Assembly: GCF_019097595.1 (NCBI RefSeq)
Contig: NC_080718.1
Coordinates: 12,742,657-12,806,656, forward strand
DNA length: 64,000 nt
Direction of reading: 5' to 3'
From: Hemibagrus wyckioides
Taxonomy: Eukaryota > Chordata > Actinopteri > Siluriformes > Bagridae
Position 1 is the first letter of the stretch. Each line of letters begins with the position of its first letter. Shown here piece after piece: positions 11,021 through 23,825 of the stretch. The notes under the pieces are model-generated. The model had not been told where the DNA came from. It searched no databases and was given only the letters and a program-made list of their open reading frames with translations. The position numbers and the translations under genes are program-made.

Positions 11021-11852
11021 GAACTTCTCCTTGAACATGTAATGCCAAAACTGAGCTTTTGAGCCAAGCCACCCCAAACCACATGATGCAAATGAATAAA
11101 AAAACAGAAATGAGTTTTACACAACAGCATACAGATTTCTGCTTTTGTGTAGTATGTAAACCAAGTCTCAGAATTTTTTTCCCATTCACAAATTTACATC
11201 ATATGCATACTTCAGCAATTTACATGAAACACACCTTAAGTTAATCCAGATTCATACACATACAACAGTTCTACTTAGTCCAAAAGTACTACAGAAACCT
11301 GGAAACACCAAGACGAAGACAAAAGAGAGTGAGGGCTGTCTACAGAGTGCACACGGAGGACATGCCTCAGACCAGAAACAAATATATCACCTTTGGATTC
11401 AATCACTGAGAGCTCAGAACAAGACCTTCACCTCGAGAGCGAGTCAGAGGCACTCACAGCATCTTCTAACCACTGAGTGCTTTCTCATGCTGTCTTTTAA
11501 TAGACTTGTGAGTGGAGCTGCAATCCCATTACAATAAGTGACACTAAATCTAAACTGACCATTCACTAAACCTCACCTTCTCTTACTGTTGCTACACTAC
11601 AGCTTTCCGATCCAGCATGTGCATGACGGGTGGAATTGACCAACGACGATGTAGAAGATCTACTATGCGAAAGCAGGTACAAGATCTTCAATCCATAACA
11701 TATGTCTGCAGATTGATCCTAAAGCCTACGCTCAGAAGTCTAATCAACGAGCAAAGAGAGAAACCAGAATAAATCCATGTCAGATCTTTGCTGTGATACA
11801 GGAACTAACCTTGTCATTGGTTAAGTTATTCTGATTAACCCCCAAATAAATA

Positions 11853-12358
11853 CACTATATTGCCAAAAGTTTTGGGACACCCCTCCAAATCATTGAATTC
11901 AGGTGTTGTTTTTCAGGGGTTAGGCCTTAGTTCCAGTGAAAGGAAATCTTAATGCTTCAGCATACCAAGACATTTTGGACAATTTCATGATCCAAACTTT
12001 GTGGGAATAGTTTGGGGATGGCCGCTTCCTGTTTCAACATGACAGCTCACCAGTGCACAAAGCAGTTTGGTGTGGAGGGACTTGACTGGCCTACACAAAG
12101 TCCTGACCTCAACTCGACAGAACACCTATAGGATGAATTAGAGCAGAGACTGCGCGCTTTTCATCCAGCATCAGCGTCTGACCTCACAAATGCACTTCTA
12201 AAGGAATGGTCTAAAATTCCCATAAACACACTCCTAAACCTTGTGGAAAGCCTTCCCAGAAGAGCTGAAGCTGTTATAGCTGTAAAGGGCAGGTCAACTC
12301 CATATTACATTCATGTGTATGTGAATGTAGAAGTCCCAAAACTTTCGGCAATATAGTT
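11853..12358 (+). mobile_element. Non-autonomous Tc1 element, family A
   Basis: A 506-bp element bounded by terminal repeats (CACTATATTGCCAAAAG at the left, its degraded inverse at the right) and flanking TA dinucleotides, the Tc1/mariner target site. Sequence from about base 50 joins directly to the last third of a Tc1 transposase, which includes the second Asp and third Glu region but no N-terminal part. Copies at 21340, 26504 and 56978 share this junction, which marks an amplified deletion derivative. Confidence 0.88.
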
Positions 12359-12368
12359 TATATATATA

Positions 12369-13614
12369 CACTATATTGCCAAAAGTATTTGCTCACCCAT
12401 CCAAATAATCAGAATCAGGTGTTCCAATCACTTCCATGGCCACAGGTGTATAAAATCAAGCACCTAGGCATGCAGACTGTTTTTACAAACATTTGTGAAA
12501 GAATGGGTCGCTCTCAGGAGCTCAGTGAATTCCAGCGTGGAACTGTGATAGGATGCCACCTGTGCAACAAATCCAGTTGTGAAATTTCCTCGCTCCTAAA
12601 TATTCCACAGTCAACTGTCAGCTGTATTATAAGAACGTGGAAGTGTTTGGGAACGACAGCAACTCAGCCACAAAGTGGTAGGCCACGTAAACTGACAGAG
12701 CGGGGTCAGCGGATGCTGAGGCGCATAGTGTGAAGAGGTCGCCAACTTTCTGCAGAGTCAATCGCTACAGACCTCCAAACTTCATGTGGCCTTCAGATTA
12801 GCTCAAGAACAGTGCGCAGAGAGCTTCATGGAATGGGTTTCCATGGCCGAGCAGCTGCATCCAAGCCATACATCACCAAGTGCAATGCAAAGCGTCAGAT
12901 GCAGTGGTGTAAAGCACGCCGCCACTGGACTCTAGAGCAGTGGAGACGCGTTCTCTGGAGTGAGGAATCGCGCTTCTCCATCTGGCAATCTGATGGACGA
13001 GTCTGGGTTTGGCGGTTGCCAGGAGAACGGTACTTGTCTGACTGCATTGTGCCAAGTGTAAAGTTTGGTGGAGGGGGGATTATGGTGTGGGGTTGTTTTT
13101 CAGGAGCTGGGCTTGGCCCCTTAGTTCCAGTGAAAGGAACTCTGAATGCTTCAGCATACCAAGACATTTTGGACAATTCCATGCTCCCAACTTTGTGGGA
13201 ACAGTTTGGAGCTGGCCCCTTCCTCTTCCAACATGACTGTGCACCAGTGCACAAAGCAAGGTCCATAAAGACATGGATGACAGAGTCTGGTGTGGATGAA
13301 CTTGACTGGCCTGCAGAGTCCTGACCTCAACCCGATAGAACACCTTTGGGATGAATTAGAGAGGAGACTGAGAGCCAGGCCTTCTCGTCCAACATCAGTG
13401 TGTGACCTCACAAATGCGCTTCTGGAAGAATGGTCAAAAATTCCCATAAACACACTCCTAAACCTTGTGGACAGCCTTCCCAGAAGAGTTGAAGTTGTTA
13501 TAGCTGCAAAGGGTGGACGGACGTCATATTGAACCCTATGGATTAGGAATGGGATGTCACTTAAGTTCATATGCGAGTCAAGGCAGGTGAGCAAATACTT
13601 TTGGCAATATAGTG
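12369..13614 (+). mobile_element. Full-length Tc1-like transposon, family A
   Basis: A 1246-bp element with near-identical terminal inverted repeats beginning CACTATATTGCCAAAAGTA and a TA duplication at 12367..12368 and 13615..13616. It holds a single intronless transposase gene, which is broken. It lies 10 bp from the non-autonomous copy on its left. The terminal repeats are nearly intact, so it is a relatively young insertion. Confidence 0.93.
12503..13532 (+). pseudogene. Tc1 family transposase, inactivated
   Basis: The frame encodes about 343 residues of a DD34E transposase, close to the usual 340. It opens MGRSQELSEFQRGTVIG, with an N-terminal paired-type helix-turn-helix (NIPQSTVSCIIRTW) and a GRPRK AT-hook-like motif. 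The catalytic domain follows: WSEESRF at the first catalytic position, [10 protein letters not shown] at the second and NPIEHLWDEL at the third. Three defects are visible. A TGA at 12731..12733 stands where the frame otherwise continues and is consistent with a CpG to TpG change of CGA. A 2-base deletion near 13312 shifts the frame after DWPA. The first catalytic residue reads Glu where Asp is expected. The product would be non-functional. Confidence 0.92.
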
Positions 13615-13959
13615 TATATACACAAAAAATGAGTCAGGACACCCTTGGCTTTCAGTGTTATCCTCTGTTGGATAACCTTACACAGAATTTTAGTGCTGTT
13701 GTTATGAACAAGCACATTTGTGTTTGTGGAACGTTTCTATAAATATATTGTCCCTAGTAGTAAACAACAAATTCTCAAAGTCCTGAGTGTTTACTTTTTA
13801 TATGAGCCATTAACCTCCACCATGGAGTGTGACAAAGACATCCAATACCGAATATGGAAATCGCAACACAGGAGGCTTCTGGTAAAAGAGATGATAAACA
13901 AAATAATTTTGAAAAAAAATTACATCTACCCTGGAAACACAGTGAAGGCCATGAAGTGA

Positions 13960-14525
13960 AGAAAATAGGTCTTCATCATGGCATTACCAAGAACAGGACG
14001 TTCCATATCAGGAAGTCTGCCAAGAGATTGACGCCAAAATTAAAGGAGCTGCAGGAATATCTGCCAACTGCTTGTGACTCACTGCCTGTGCCAACAATCT
14101 CTCTTATTTTTTCACATGCCTGGACTAGAAGGAAGCCCTTTCTCATGACCAACCTAAAAAAAACGAGCCCAAAGTAGAATTTGGACGTAGAACATGGCAG
14201 CTCATTACCAAGAAAGGCATGTCGGTGGCAGCGTCATGCTATGTGGCTGCTTCTCCTCAGCTGGAGCTAGGGTTCTAGTCCCAAAATGAATCATGGATCA
14301 ATCCTTTGTTAGACAGCTGATGATGGCAAAAGATTTCACCATCCAGCAACATCCGAAAACAAGCCAAAGCACAAATCCATATCAATAAAGAAACAGCTTC
14401 AGAAGACGATCAACATTTTGGAATAGCTCAATCACAAGCCAGATCTAAATGCGATCAAATATCAGTCGAATGACCCTGAAGAGGACTGGGTACAGAAGAT
14501 CCCCTCGCAATTTGGTGACACACTG
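13960..14525 (+). mobile_element. Highly decayed Tc1-like element, family C
   Basis: Plus-strand matches to a second fish Tc1 family: ggagctgcaggaatatctg, a ggtggcagcgtcatgct block near 14225, cttctcctcagctgga, a degraded catalytic-region segment at 14340..14420 and gatcccctcgcaatttg. Terminal repeats are not recognisable and there are many gaps. The same family is seen around 43470..44625. Confidence 0.7.
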
Positions 14526-14621
14526 TGACATGGAGCTATTTATATCCATCCTGCCCCCAATTTGCAGCTGAGGGAATGTTATGAAATTATATTTTGCTGA
14601 GTAGAACAGGAAATCTTTGAA

Positions 14622-14643
14622 ATGTGTGTGTGTGTGTGTGTGT
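14622..14643. repeat. (TG)n microsatellite
   Basis: About 11 TG units followed by a short GA run. Confidence 0.9.
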
Positions 14644-14964
14644 ATGCGAGAGAGAGAAAGGGAAAAGTAGAAACTAGTAATACAGAAAGGCTTTTGTAAT
14701 CTATGTAATATAAACTTTATTTTCTCCCACAATTCTCTCATTATGCCAGTACACCCAAACACCTTGTGTGTAATATAAAAACTAGTAAATTAGTAAACTG
14801 GTAAATAAAATTAAAATCAAATAAAAAATAAATTTGAAAAAATGACTTTTTCAACACAACATCTTCAAATCAAATTAATCAAATGAACAAATTATTATAA
14901 GTATTTTACATTTTATACATAAGTACTTAGGGCTGTCACTTTATCACTTTTTCAACTTTTCTAG

Positions 14965-14984
14965 TTATGCCTGATCGGTGTATA
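14965..14984. mobile_element. Isolated terminal repeat of Tc1-like family B
   Basis: The 20 bases ttatgcctgatcggtgtata match the outer end of the family B elements at 23043..23580, but no adjacent transposon body is recognisable. It is a relic of a deleted copy. Confidence 0.65.
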
Positions 14985-15984
14985 GAAGTACTTTAACCTT
15001 TACTAAACATTAGAAATGGTCTCACAGACTCTAAACACCATACAAGTGTTAAGGAATGTGTACATTCATGCAACCAGGTTACTGTACATTTCTCCTCTTG
15101 CTTATTTTTTTTACATCACAAAAACCTGCCATCCTTTTTCTACTGCCCACATATAGGTATTCAATTTACAAGTACACAAGACTTGAAAGCTTGTCAGAGG
15201 TACCACTGCCTAGATACAGTTGCTAAGCTACGAGTGGTCAATCACTGTGGTTAACAGAGGGGTTAACAAAGGGTCTGGTTTAAAGCGTGCAAATCTGTGC
15301 CACGTCCAGGGGCCAGATGGGACACTTGTGCCATATAACCTCTGTATAATTGTCTCAGCTGTACACTATTTTTCATAGTCAGAGAGGGAGAAGCATGACA
15401 GTGGTTCCAGATTTCCTTCGGGAAAAACAAGTCAACGAGTTCAACTAATGAGTGGGTGTCCATTCCAAAAAGTAAAAAAAAGTCTGACCTCCAAAAGTGT
15501 TTTCTCTTGACTTCCTATTTTCATCCTAATTTTTATTCTAAAATAGCAATCATTTATCACAGGAGCAGCGGATAACTTTCCCGATCTATCATGATCTCGT
15601 CAGCTCTTGCTTTTACCATCAAATTACCATCAAGTCTATACAAGAAATACACAAAGGAGAGAGAGATTTCAGAAACAACAGGTAGAGCTCTTCTGGGTGG
15701 AAAAGGGAATAGCCTCAGCGAATAGGGAATAGCCTCAATATATGTATCACACATTCAAAGGAATAGCTTCAATAGCGAGGGCAGTAACAGACTTGTGATT
15801 GTCTAGAATTCTATCTAAAACATCTTGTACAATCAGCCTAAGGAAAGAGAAATATCACCTGTCTGAACTGAGAGAAGAATCAAGCACAACAGTCATAGAA
15901 TATGATACAGTACACACATCTCCGCCAGCATGACTGTATAACAAACACTACGCACAATGGGTTAAATTTTAAGAATTTGTCCAT

Positions 15985-16275
15985 TCATGAATTTTCCGTG
16001 CCAGTTATCCTATGCAGGGTCACAGGGTGTGTGGATTCAATCCCAGGGGACTTGAGGCATAATGCGGGATACACCCTGGTCAGGGTGCCAACTCATCACA
16101 TGGCACAATCACTCACACACACACACACACAGAAAATTTAGACATGCCTATCAGCCTACAACACATGTCTTTGGACTGGCGGAAGAAACTGTGGAGGAAA
16201 CCCCTGATGCCCTAGGAGAACATGTAAACTCCACGCACACAGGATGGAGACCGGAATCAAACCCCAACCCTGAAG
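15985..16275 (+). mobile_element. Dispersed fish repeat, family R1
   Basis: Characteristic segments in order: a cattcatgaattttccgtgc head, tatgcagggtcacaggg, atcccaggggacttgag, a CA run, gacatgcctatcagcctac, gtctttggactggcgga, gagaacatgtaaactcc and an aatcaaacccc end. Related copies lie at 23605, 33180, 33495, 35950 and 62393. Confidence 0.75.
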
Positions 16276-16467
16276 ATGTGCAGCAACAATATTTATACTA
16301 AAAGCAGAAAACAACAATGCTTCAGTCTCTGGACGACTTTTCATTAAGTGGACATTTTTAAAAACGCAACTGAAATAAATATAAATTCAGCATTTATTTA
16401 AAAGAGCTTCCTCAAAAAGAGTTCTGGAATTTATTACTGATGACTCGATACCACTATCAAAATTAAA

Positions 16468-16471
<4 letters not shown>

Positions 16472-16539
<68 letters not shown>

Positions 16540-16565
16540 CACATACATATATATATATATATATA
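16472..16565. repeat. (AT)n microsatellite with ACAT interruption
   Basis: About 30 AT units, a short acacatacacatacat interruption, and more AT. Confidence 0.95.
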
Positions 16566-18114
16566 CATTAAATAATATTAAAATAAATATTAAAATTAAA
16601 AGTAAAAATTATATATTTTGAGCTCCAAATATTTTGCAGTTTCTTTTTTTCAAATCTGTCATTTATTGCAGGACCCGATGCCCAACAACAGTTTCTCTAA
16701 TATCTGATCTGAATTTTTTATTTATTTTTTTACTGGCTTAAGTCCAATACTGATACGAGATCCACAGCATTTCTGGCATTTAATAGAATTCTTGTCATTT
16801 TATTTAATCACTTCTTTAAATTACCTCATTCTATTGTATTTTAATTATTCAATTCTATTCTCCATACATTTCATTTTATTCTGTATTTTATTACTTTTTA
16901 TTATTTTCTACCTGATTTTACAACAATTTGTGCAACACAGGTATGAAATTAAATAGTTAATTATATTATTATTATTTATTAATTAATTAATTAATTAATT
17001 GCATAAGCCAATTTATGAATCTCAAGCAAATGTTCTCCACTGTACCTCTACACGTTTTTTTTTTTTGTTTCTAAATGTAAGCTGAGTTTCTATTAAAGGA
17101 AAAAGTCTGGCACTGTTTGTACATCAAAAATTACTCATGGGGTACCAATAATTATAGAACTATGAAAAAAGTGCACTATTATCAAACATAATTTGTTTGG
17201 TAGGGGGAAAAAACAGGCTTGTGATATCACAAAGCTGCATCTATGTCTCATTTTGCTATGCTAACATTTCCAGTGCCACAATTCAGGAGTTTGGAGATAT
17301 TTTCAGGATCACTAAAATCGCTCCTGAACAGTTTTAGGAGTTTGATAACTGTTTCGAACCGAGCAAAGGAGACTTCTCTAACATGGCAGATGACCTCTAA
17401 ATTGTGTTCCCGAGCAACCAACACGCACAACATACCTAAACGATGCTTTAAAAAGAAAAGCCTGATTTGCTCGCATTTTTTCCTGGACGAACAATGGAGC
17501 GCTATGTTCAATACCACTGACAGCTGGAGGAAGACTGATAATCCTTCCTTTTATAGCAAAAGAGAAAAATAGCAACAGAGGAAGAAAATGCCGGATGAGA
17601 GAGCTACTGTAAGGAAGCAAATACAAAACAAGCAAATAGAAAACACTGGTTTCCGCCCCAGTCCGAAGATATGCGTCCATGAGAGGCTCCAGGCTCCAAG
17701 TTCCTCACCATGTTCTTCAGCAGCAGTACTACTTTAGTAGGCTTGGGCTCTCATACATGATTATATCTTAACAAAAGAAATAGATCCATATCTGGATCCA
17801 GAGGCTGTGAGCAGTCATGGTTGGCGAGCAACACTAGAAGCCCAGTGATGTAAATGTTCTTGACTCATCAGCTTACCACTTGGGCACTATATTATTACAC
17901 TGGGGCCATGTGATGGTGACACATTTGTGAGAGATGCTGTCCAAGAGCAACCATGGTGCCAGAGGAAAGCCTTGCCAAAGAACAGTAAATCCCTTACATA
18001 ACTCCTAAAACTCCTTTGATTTCACAGTGTGGCATACTAAACGATTTCCTCAAGGCCTGCTCTCTTGTTTTTGGCTTTTCTGTATGACATAAAGGATAAT
18101 TTCATCTACTTGTC

Positions 18115-18318
18115 CTATCCTCCAGGACTGCCAGACTGGTCTGGGTACAAAGTAGAGTATGCATCACTTCCCCTAGATGTCACTGGCAGTCTTCACACAA
18201 TGTCTAAAGACCTACCTCTTCCTGAAATACTTGTATTACCTCCCAACAGAGTTTTAGGACTGATGGAAGTCGCTCTGGGTTAGGATAAAAGCATCTGCCA
18301 AATGCTGTGAACGTAAAC
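18115..18318 (+). mobile_element. LINE/SINE-type 3' fragment
   Basis: Ends with gaagtcgctctgggttagg and aaaagcatctgccaaatgc, the tail shared by many fish SINEs and their partner LINEs. The upstream part can be read as a degraded LINE C-terminus (a string resembling LHTMSKDLPLPEIL). The family cannot be named securely. Confidence 0.5.
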
Positions 18319-18639
18319 AGAAAAGTTCTTCCATTAATGAAACATTTCAGCAACAGTCTTTGCAGGTTTTTGAAGGAAGACTAAGTGTGTCAGAATGCAG
18401 CAGTTCTCTGGAAAAACCTGCTAAACATGTAGCGACTCTTCCTGCTTCATTTCTTACCCTCAGCACGACTCCAACCTAGCAAGTCTCCAAGCAATCCCCA
18501 CCACATATGACCAGCTGTCTCATCCTCCAGTTGACAAATTTGTCTTAACCTAAGCCTGAAAATAAACCCAAAACCTTAATGTTGTTGTTGTTGTCCTTTG
18601 GCTGCTTCCTGTTTAGGGATCCAATTATCATATTTAGAT

Positions 18640-18790
18640 TTTTTTACCCTGGATACCTTTCCTAACGCAACCCTTCCATTTTATCCAGGCTTGGGACTGG
18701 CACTAAGAGTTAACCCCTCAGCAACTGGGTCGGTTCCCTGCCCATGAATTGAACCCAGGCTGCGATGGTGAGAGCTTGACATCCCGCCAC
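18640..18790 (+). mobile_element. Dispersed repeat R2, copy 1
   Basis: Shares ordered blocks with 51740..51915: accctggatacctttcct, aacgcaacccttccatttt, cttgggactggcac and a tail reading like a tRNA-type B-box followed by ccactggaccaatg. The two copies support a dispersed family not otherwise named. Confidence 0.6.
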
Positions 18791-19267
18791 TGGACCAATG
18801 AATTTGTTGAATTTGATGCAGCAGGTTCTTTATTTCTTTTCAAAAGTTTGTCTGTTTACCGACGCCAAAGTCTCATGTTGTGGAGCACGCACTAGAATGT
18901 CTACTATGTAACACACAGAGCCGGATCCCTTTGAGGAGTCGGAATTCCTGTGCGACACCAGCAGCTCCTGACCGCACAGATGGTAACATTATTACACCCT
19001 TCTCTTCTCTCTACTGTCCTTAGACCTGAAATGGTGGAAATGATCCTCCTCCCATTTCTAATGATGAAATTGCACAAGCTACTCACGTAGCACATTACGT
19101 GTGACACAGCTTCAAAAGAAGACAAGTCAACTTGTGTTTATTAAGCAAGGTTCAGACAAGCCATTACTCGTTCAGTGTTTCTTACATTCCCACAAACGAT
19201 TCATTATGAATTGAAGTATTAGTCATGAGACCACCAGCATTGCGTAAGTCGGATTAATTTGTAAGTC

Positions 19268-19500
19268 TGACAAAGTCAAAAAGTCAAAGAAGCTTTATTG
19301 TCACTTCAACCATATATAGCTGATGCAGTACACAGTGAAATGAAACAACGTTCCTCCTAGACCAAAGGTGCTACACATAAAGACAAAGTACAGGTGACGC
19401 AGACAAACATAGAGCTAAACATAGAGATAAAACTAAAAAAATTTAAAGCGAGTCTTATACACCTCTAACACAAATATACAATATAAAGCATAAAAAAAAA
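19268..19500 (-). mobile_element. LINE 3' end (L2-like)
   Basis: Reads gaagctttattgtcacttca, ccatatatagctgatgcag and tacacagtgaaatgaaacaa, the reverse complement of a common fish L2-like LINE tail ending in a polyadenylation-like aataaag. No coding sequence is left in this truncated copy. Confidence 0.65.
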
Positions 19501-21339
19501 CATGATCTTGTCCTTGTTCTATAGAATTCATGTTACAAGAACGAGTGACGTCTACCAACTTTTCACCTCAATCTCTCAATTATTTTCACTTTTCCATGGT
19601 TATTGTTTTGCGCTTCCTAGCAGTCCCCTCCATATAACTACTGCTTTTCCTCTTGCTTCCGGACATCCTTGGCTCTGATTGAGATCTGTACTACTGTACA
19701 CTATCACACTGTACAGTAAGCACACAGCTGCACAATTGTGACAACGTCTGGCTGACACGTCAGCTACTTCCGCTATTTGTTCGCATCTACAGATGTTTGT
19801 AATTTGAGGACCATTCGTACCTGTGAAAGTTCACAACTCGAATGTTCGTAGAGTTTCTCAGAGTTCACCAAGTGACCTCAAATCAACTCAAATCAGCATC
19901 AGCAGCAAACAAAGAACTATTAAATAAGTTATATGCAAGTATTCGCATCCAGACATGTTCGCTTGCTAAATATATATGACATTAATGACACAGTTCTGTG
20001 TTACTGAAGGAAAACGTACATCACATCACAGCTAGCTTGCTAGATATCTGGCTTCTAGCACTTTGCAGCTTGAATGAATGGAGGTCAAAAAAAGTGACAT
20101 AATTCCTAGCTCCAACTTCCCGTAATGTCACTAGCAATGGGAAGGGCATGGGAACGACATCGTGGGTCATTTGAGAAAGCTTTAACTAAAGCGAAATAGG
20201 CAAACATGACAACGAAAGAATTTCTCACATGGAATTGTAATCTAAACTAAACCTGCAAACATATTATGAATATTAATCTGAGACTTAATCAGGATAGATT
20301 TATCCTTTTGAGAAGAAGTCAGAGTGTCAGATCTGATCTGAGAGCTTAGCAACAGCTAACGGAGGCAAGAAAATGTACACTGTGATGCTGGATGCTTTAA
20401 ACACAGTGATGTGATCGAATCCGGTTAAATTAGCGACGATGTATTTTGCTACAAAGTGTAAAAAAAATTCTAAAGGTTAGTGTAGCTGTTACAGCTAGAT
20501 GCTGAGCAGCAGACACCCAATCAGTGCAAACAGCATGTGTGTCTCATATTATGTGAAAACCAAGACGTACACTTAGCAACAAAAACGGCTCGGTAGCATC
20601 AGACATCAAAACACTGAGTAGAGGAAGTTGGGTATTAGCGAACAGCAGACCTCTCCTTTTAAGCCAGGGTTTGGGAATGTACGGCGTGAAACTGCAGCTC
20701 ATGATAAGCCAGAATTAACTGATAACCGCAGGGTAAAGTATGAGCAATGTGAAACATCAGACAAGATAACCCAGGATTTCATTTACCCAGAGTTTATAAT
20801 CAGCCAGAGGAAACTATTTCACAAAAACAGTCTGTTTAATCCCATGGTCTTAACGTGTTTCTTTGTTTTGTTTCTTTCTTTTTTTAAGAAATTGATTTTG
20901 CTTGTTTAGCCACGTGAAATGACCCATAATTTGAGCGAATAAAACCTAAAAATACAAGCAGTGTATAGTGTCAGCTCTGTGATCTCTGTCTGCCAGAAAC
21001 AAACAGGAAGTCTCAGTCAGAGAAACAGGATCCTTGTTAAAGAGATATGTCTGTCACAACATGGCACATCTCCTAAAAGCCAAGCACAAAGATTACCGCT
21101 ACAGTGAGAATGCTGTAATATTATGTTGCTTGGAGGAAGAATCTGAGCTCGTCTGATAAACACACACTGGCTCTGTGAGTGAAAAAGCATGACAGCAGCT
21201 TAGAAGAGCAGCATGCAGATACAAACCCATAGACAGGTGATACAGGCGGTGTCTCCTTCAGGAACTGCTCCAGCTGATGCTCAGGACCGCTCTATATATA
21301 AAGCACATGAGGAACGTCAGAAAGCTGGAAGTTATTTCT

Positions 21340-21607
21340 GATTTCTGGACATGAGAAAGAAACCAAACTCGCTCATCCATGTGTTTATGGACCTTGCTTG
21401 TGCACTGGTGTGCAGTCATGTTGGAATAGGAAGGGGTCATCCCCAAACTGTTCCCATTAGGTTTGCAGCAGGAAATTGTCCAAAATGTCTTGGTATGCTG
21501 AAGCATTAAGAATTAATTTCACTGGAATTAAAGGGCCGAGCCCAACCCCTGAAATACAACCCCAGAATTCACCTGAATGAGGGGTGTCCCAAAACTTTTG
21601 GATATAT
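21340..21607 (-). mobile_element. Truncated non-autonomous Tc1 element, family A
   Basis: The minus strand reads from a degraded terminal repeat at 21600 (ccaaaagttttgggacaccc) through the same 5'-end to transposase-C-half junction as 11853 and 56978. It stops at about 21340 in the motif equivalent to the start of the DD-E linker. The other end is missing. Confidence 0.8.
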
Positions 21608-22104
21608 ACATGACAATAAACTTAATAAGATTATAAAAAGTATTTCTAAATGTGTTGAATAATTTCAAGCTTGAAATATTTATATTCCAATTATTTCTAA
21701 ATATTATTTAATTATATATACATTTAATTATTGTATAAATATTTATATTAATATTTTATATTTATTTCTAGAAAGAAGCAAAATTATGTGACGATAGAAA
21801 AGAAGATTCAAAGCTTTAAACGTGTGAAAATAATCTAGCAATAAGTTTAATAAACTGATCTGTTCTGGTCTAATCTTAGACAAAATAAATACTGCCTAAA
21901 TCTGTTTAGATTTAAGAAACACTTCCTAAGAGGCCATTTTTTTTGCATCTAGCAAGACTTCGAGGTTCGAGTTAAAGAACAAGAGTGGGAAGTGTAGAAT
22001 CGTTTCCTTATTTTCTGATGCCTTCTGAGAGAGACAGAGGAAAGATTGTGTGTGACCTCACACTATATCCCTTATAAACAAAAACCCCATAAGACATGTC
22101 TCAC

Positions 22105-22312
22105 TGAGGAGGAAGAGGAGGAGGAGGAGGAGAAAGACAGAGAATGTGTGGAGAAAGAGGAGGAAGAACAGGAAGAGAAGGAGGGAGAAGAAAAAGGGAG
22201 GATGAGGGGATGAGGAAGAAGAAGAGAAGGAGGAGGTGAAGGTGGAGGAAGAGTCAGAAGATAATGAGGAGGAAGAGGAGAGGAAAAGAAGGAAGAGGAA
22301 GGTGAGTGCAGA
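22105..22312. repeat. GAGGA/GAAGA purine-rich tract
   Basis: About 200 bases dominated by GGA and GAA triplets with few pyrimidines on this strand. Confidence 0.9.
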
Positions 22313-22902
22313 GTAATTAGACTGATGGATGTCGTTTTCTTTATTACATTAGTTTCATATTAAGCAGGTTATAATGCTCTTGTGTGTCGACATTGAGAGG
22401 CGTTTTAATATTCTACAAAGCATCAAGCTTTCTCGTCTCAGTCATGTGTGGGACTGCTGCGGTGAGCCCAGCTTTTGTGCACGGCTATAAATAGTCCAGC
22501 AATCAAGGCTTCACGACAGACTAGAGAGCCAGCAAACAAAAGGTGGACCAACTGCATGACACCCAGCAATGACACCGCTTTTCAATGTTACTCTGCTCGA
22601 GGATTACATTCAAGGAGTCTGATTTGCAATTTGTATTTATTTAAGTGGTAGCTGAAATAGTTGGAAAAATATCATACACTACAATAAAAAGTGATGTTTT
22701 TTTTTTTTCAATGCCTGTAAGATGTGTGTGTTCTGACAGTAAACAAGCCCGGCTTTGTTAACAAGTAGAACAGAACAAACCCCTTATGGATAAATTAGCA
22801 GTCTGTGCTCCTAGAACTAGATTATTATTTTTATTTTTATAGTTTTTTTATTGGTGGATATGTAGAGTCAGCAGGCTACACAAAAAAATACATAAATAAA
22901 AC

Positions 22903-22903
22903 C

Positions 22904-22935
<32 letters not shown>

Positions 22936-22952
22936 CAGGAATAATAATAATA
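22903..22952. repeat. (TAA)n microsatellite
   Basis: About ten TAA units, a short aacaacagga interruption and four more. Confidence 0.93.
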
Positions 22953-23042
22953 AAATTCTTCTATAACGCAACTCAGAAGCCTCATAAAATGTGATAAACT
23001 TGGGAAAGAAAAGCTACAACTGGATAATGAAGCAATGATTAA

Positions 23043-23580
23043 TATACACCGATCAGGCATAACATTATGACCACCTGCCTAACATTGTGTTGGTCCCCCT
23101 TTTGCTGCCAAAACAGCCCTGACTCATCATGCACTGTGTATTCTGACACCTTTCTATCAGAACCAGCATTAACTTCTTCAGCAATTTCAGCAACAGTAGC
23201 TCGTCTGTTGGATCGGATCACACGGGCCAGCCTTCGCTCCCCACGAGCCTTGGCTGCCCATGACCCTGGTTAACTACTGTTCCTGCCTTGGACCACTTTT
23301 GAAAGATACTGACCACTGCAGACCGGGAACACCTCACAAGAGCTGGGGTTTTGGAGATGCTCTGATCCAGTGGTCTAGCCATCACAATTTGGCCCTTGTC
23401 AAACTCACTCAAATCCTTACCCTTGCCCATTTTTCCTGCTTCTAACATCAACTTTGAGGAGAAAATGTTCACCTGCTGCCTAATATATCCCACCCACTAA
23501 CAGGTGCCATGATGAGGAGATAATCAGTGTTATTCACTTCACCTCTCACTACTCATAATGTTATGCCTGATCGGTGTATA
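23043..23580 (-). mobile_element. Internally deleted Tc1-like element, family B, both ends present
   Basis: Bounded by matching inverted ends TATACACCGATCAGGCATAA at the left and its inverse at the right. On the minus strand it holds the leader and the N-terminal third of the transposase ([19 protein letters not shown]; helix-turn-helix region), then joins to a short segment with RSNRRATVAEIAEEVNAGS before the 3' end. The catalytic domain is lost, so it is non-autonomous. This is the best-preserved family B copy in the window. Confidence 0.88.
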
Positions 23581-23604
23581 ATTCTACATTTTCCACACAG
23601 ACCC

Positions 23605-23825
23605 TTTCTATTAATCATCTATCCATTTTCTTTAGAGCTCATTCCACACAGGGTCATGTGGAGCCTGGAGTCTATCCTAGTTCACACACTCCGAATAATT
23701 TAGACGTGCCAATCAGCCTACACTGCATGCCTTTGGACTGGGAAAGAAAAGAGGAGCAGCTAGAGGAAACCCCTGAAGCTTCATGCACACAGAACTAAAC
23801 CCCTAACCTAACTAAGCCACTGTGC
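23605..23825 (+). mobile_element. Dispersed fish repeat R1, copy
   Basis: Shares with 15985 the order gggtcatgtggagcctgg, gtctatcctag, tttagacgtgccaatcagc, gcctttggactggg and aggaaacccctgaag. It is truncated at both ends and lies directly beside the family B element. Confidence 0.7.

Noticed and set aside
12389..13594. Several long frames on both strands around 13 kb as host genes
   Set aside because: They are the sense transposase and antisense shadows of one Tc1 element bounded by terminal inverted repeats.
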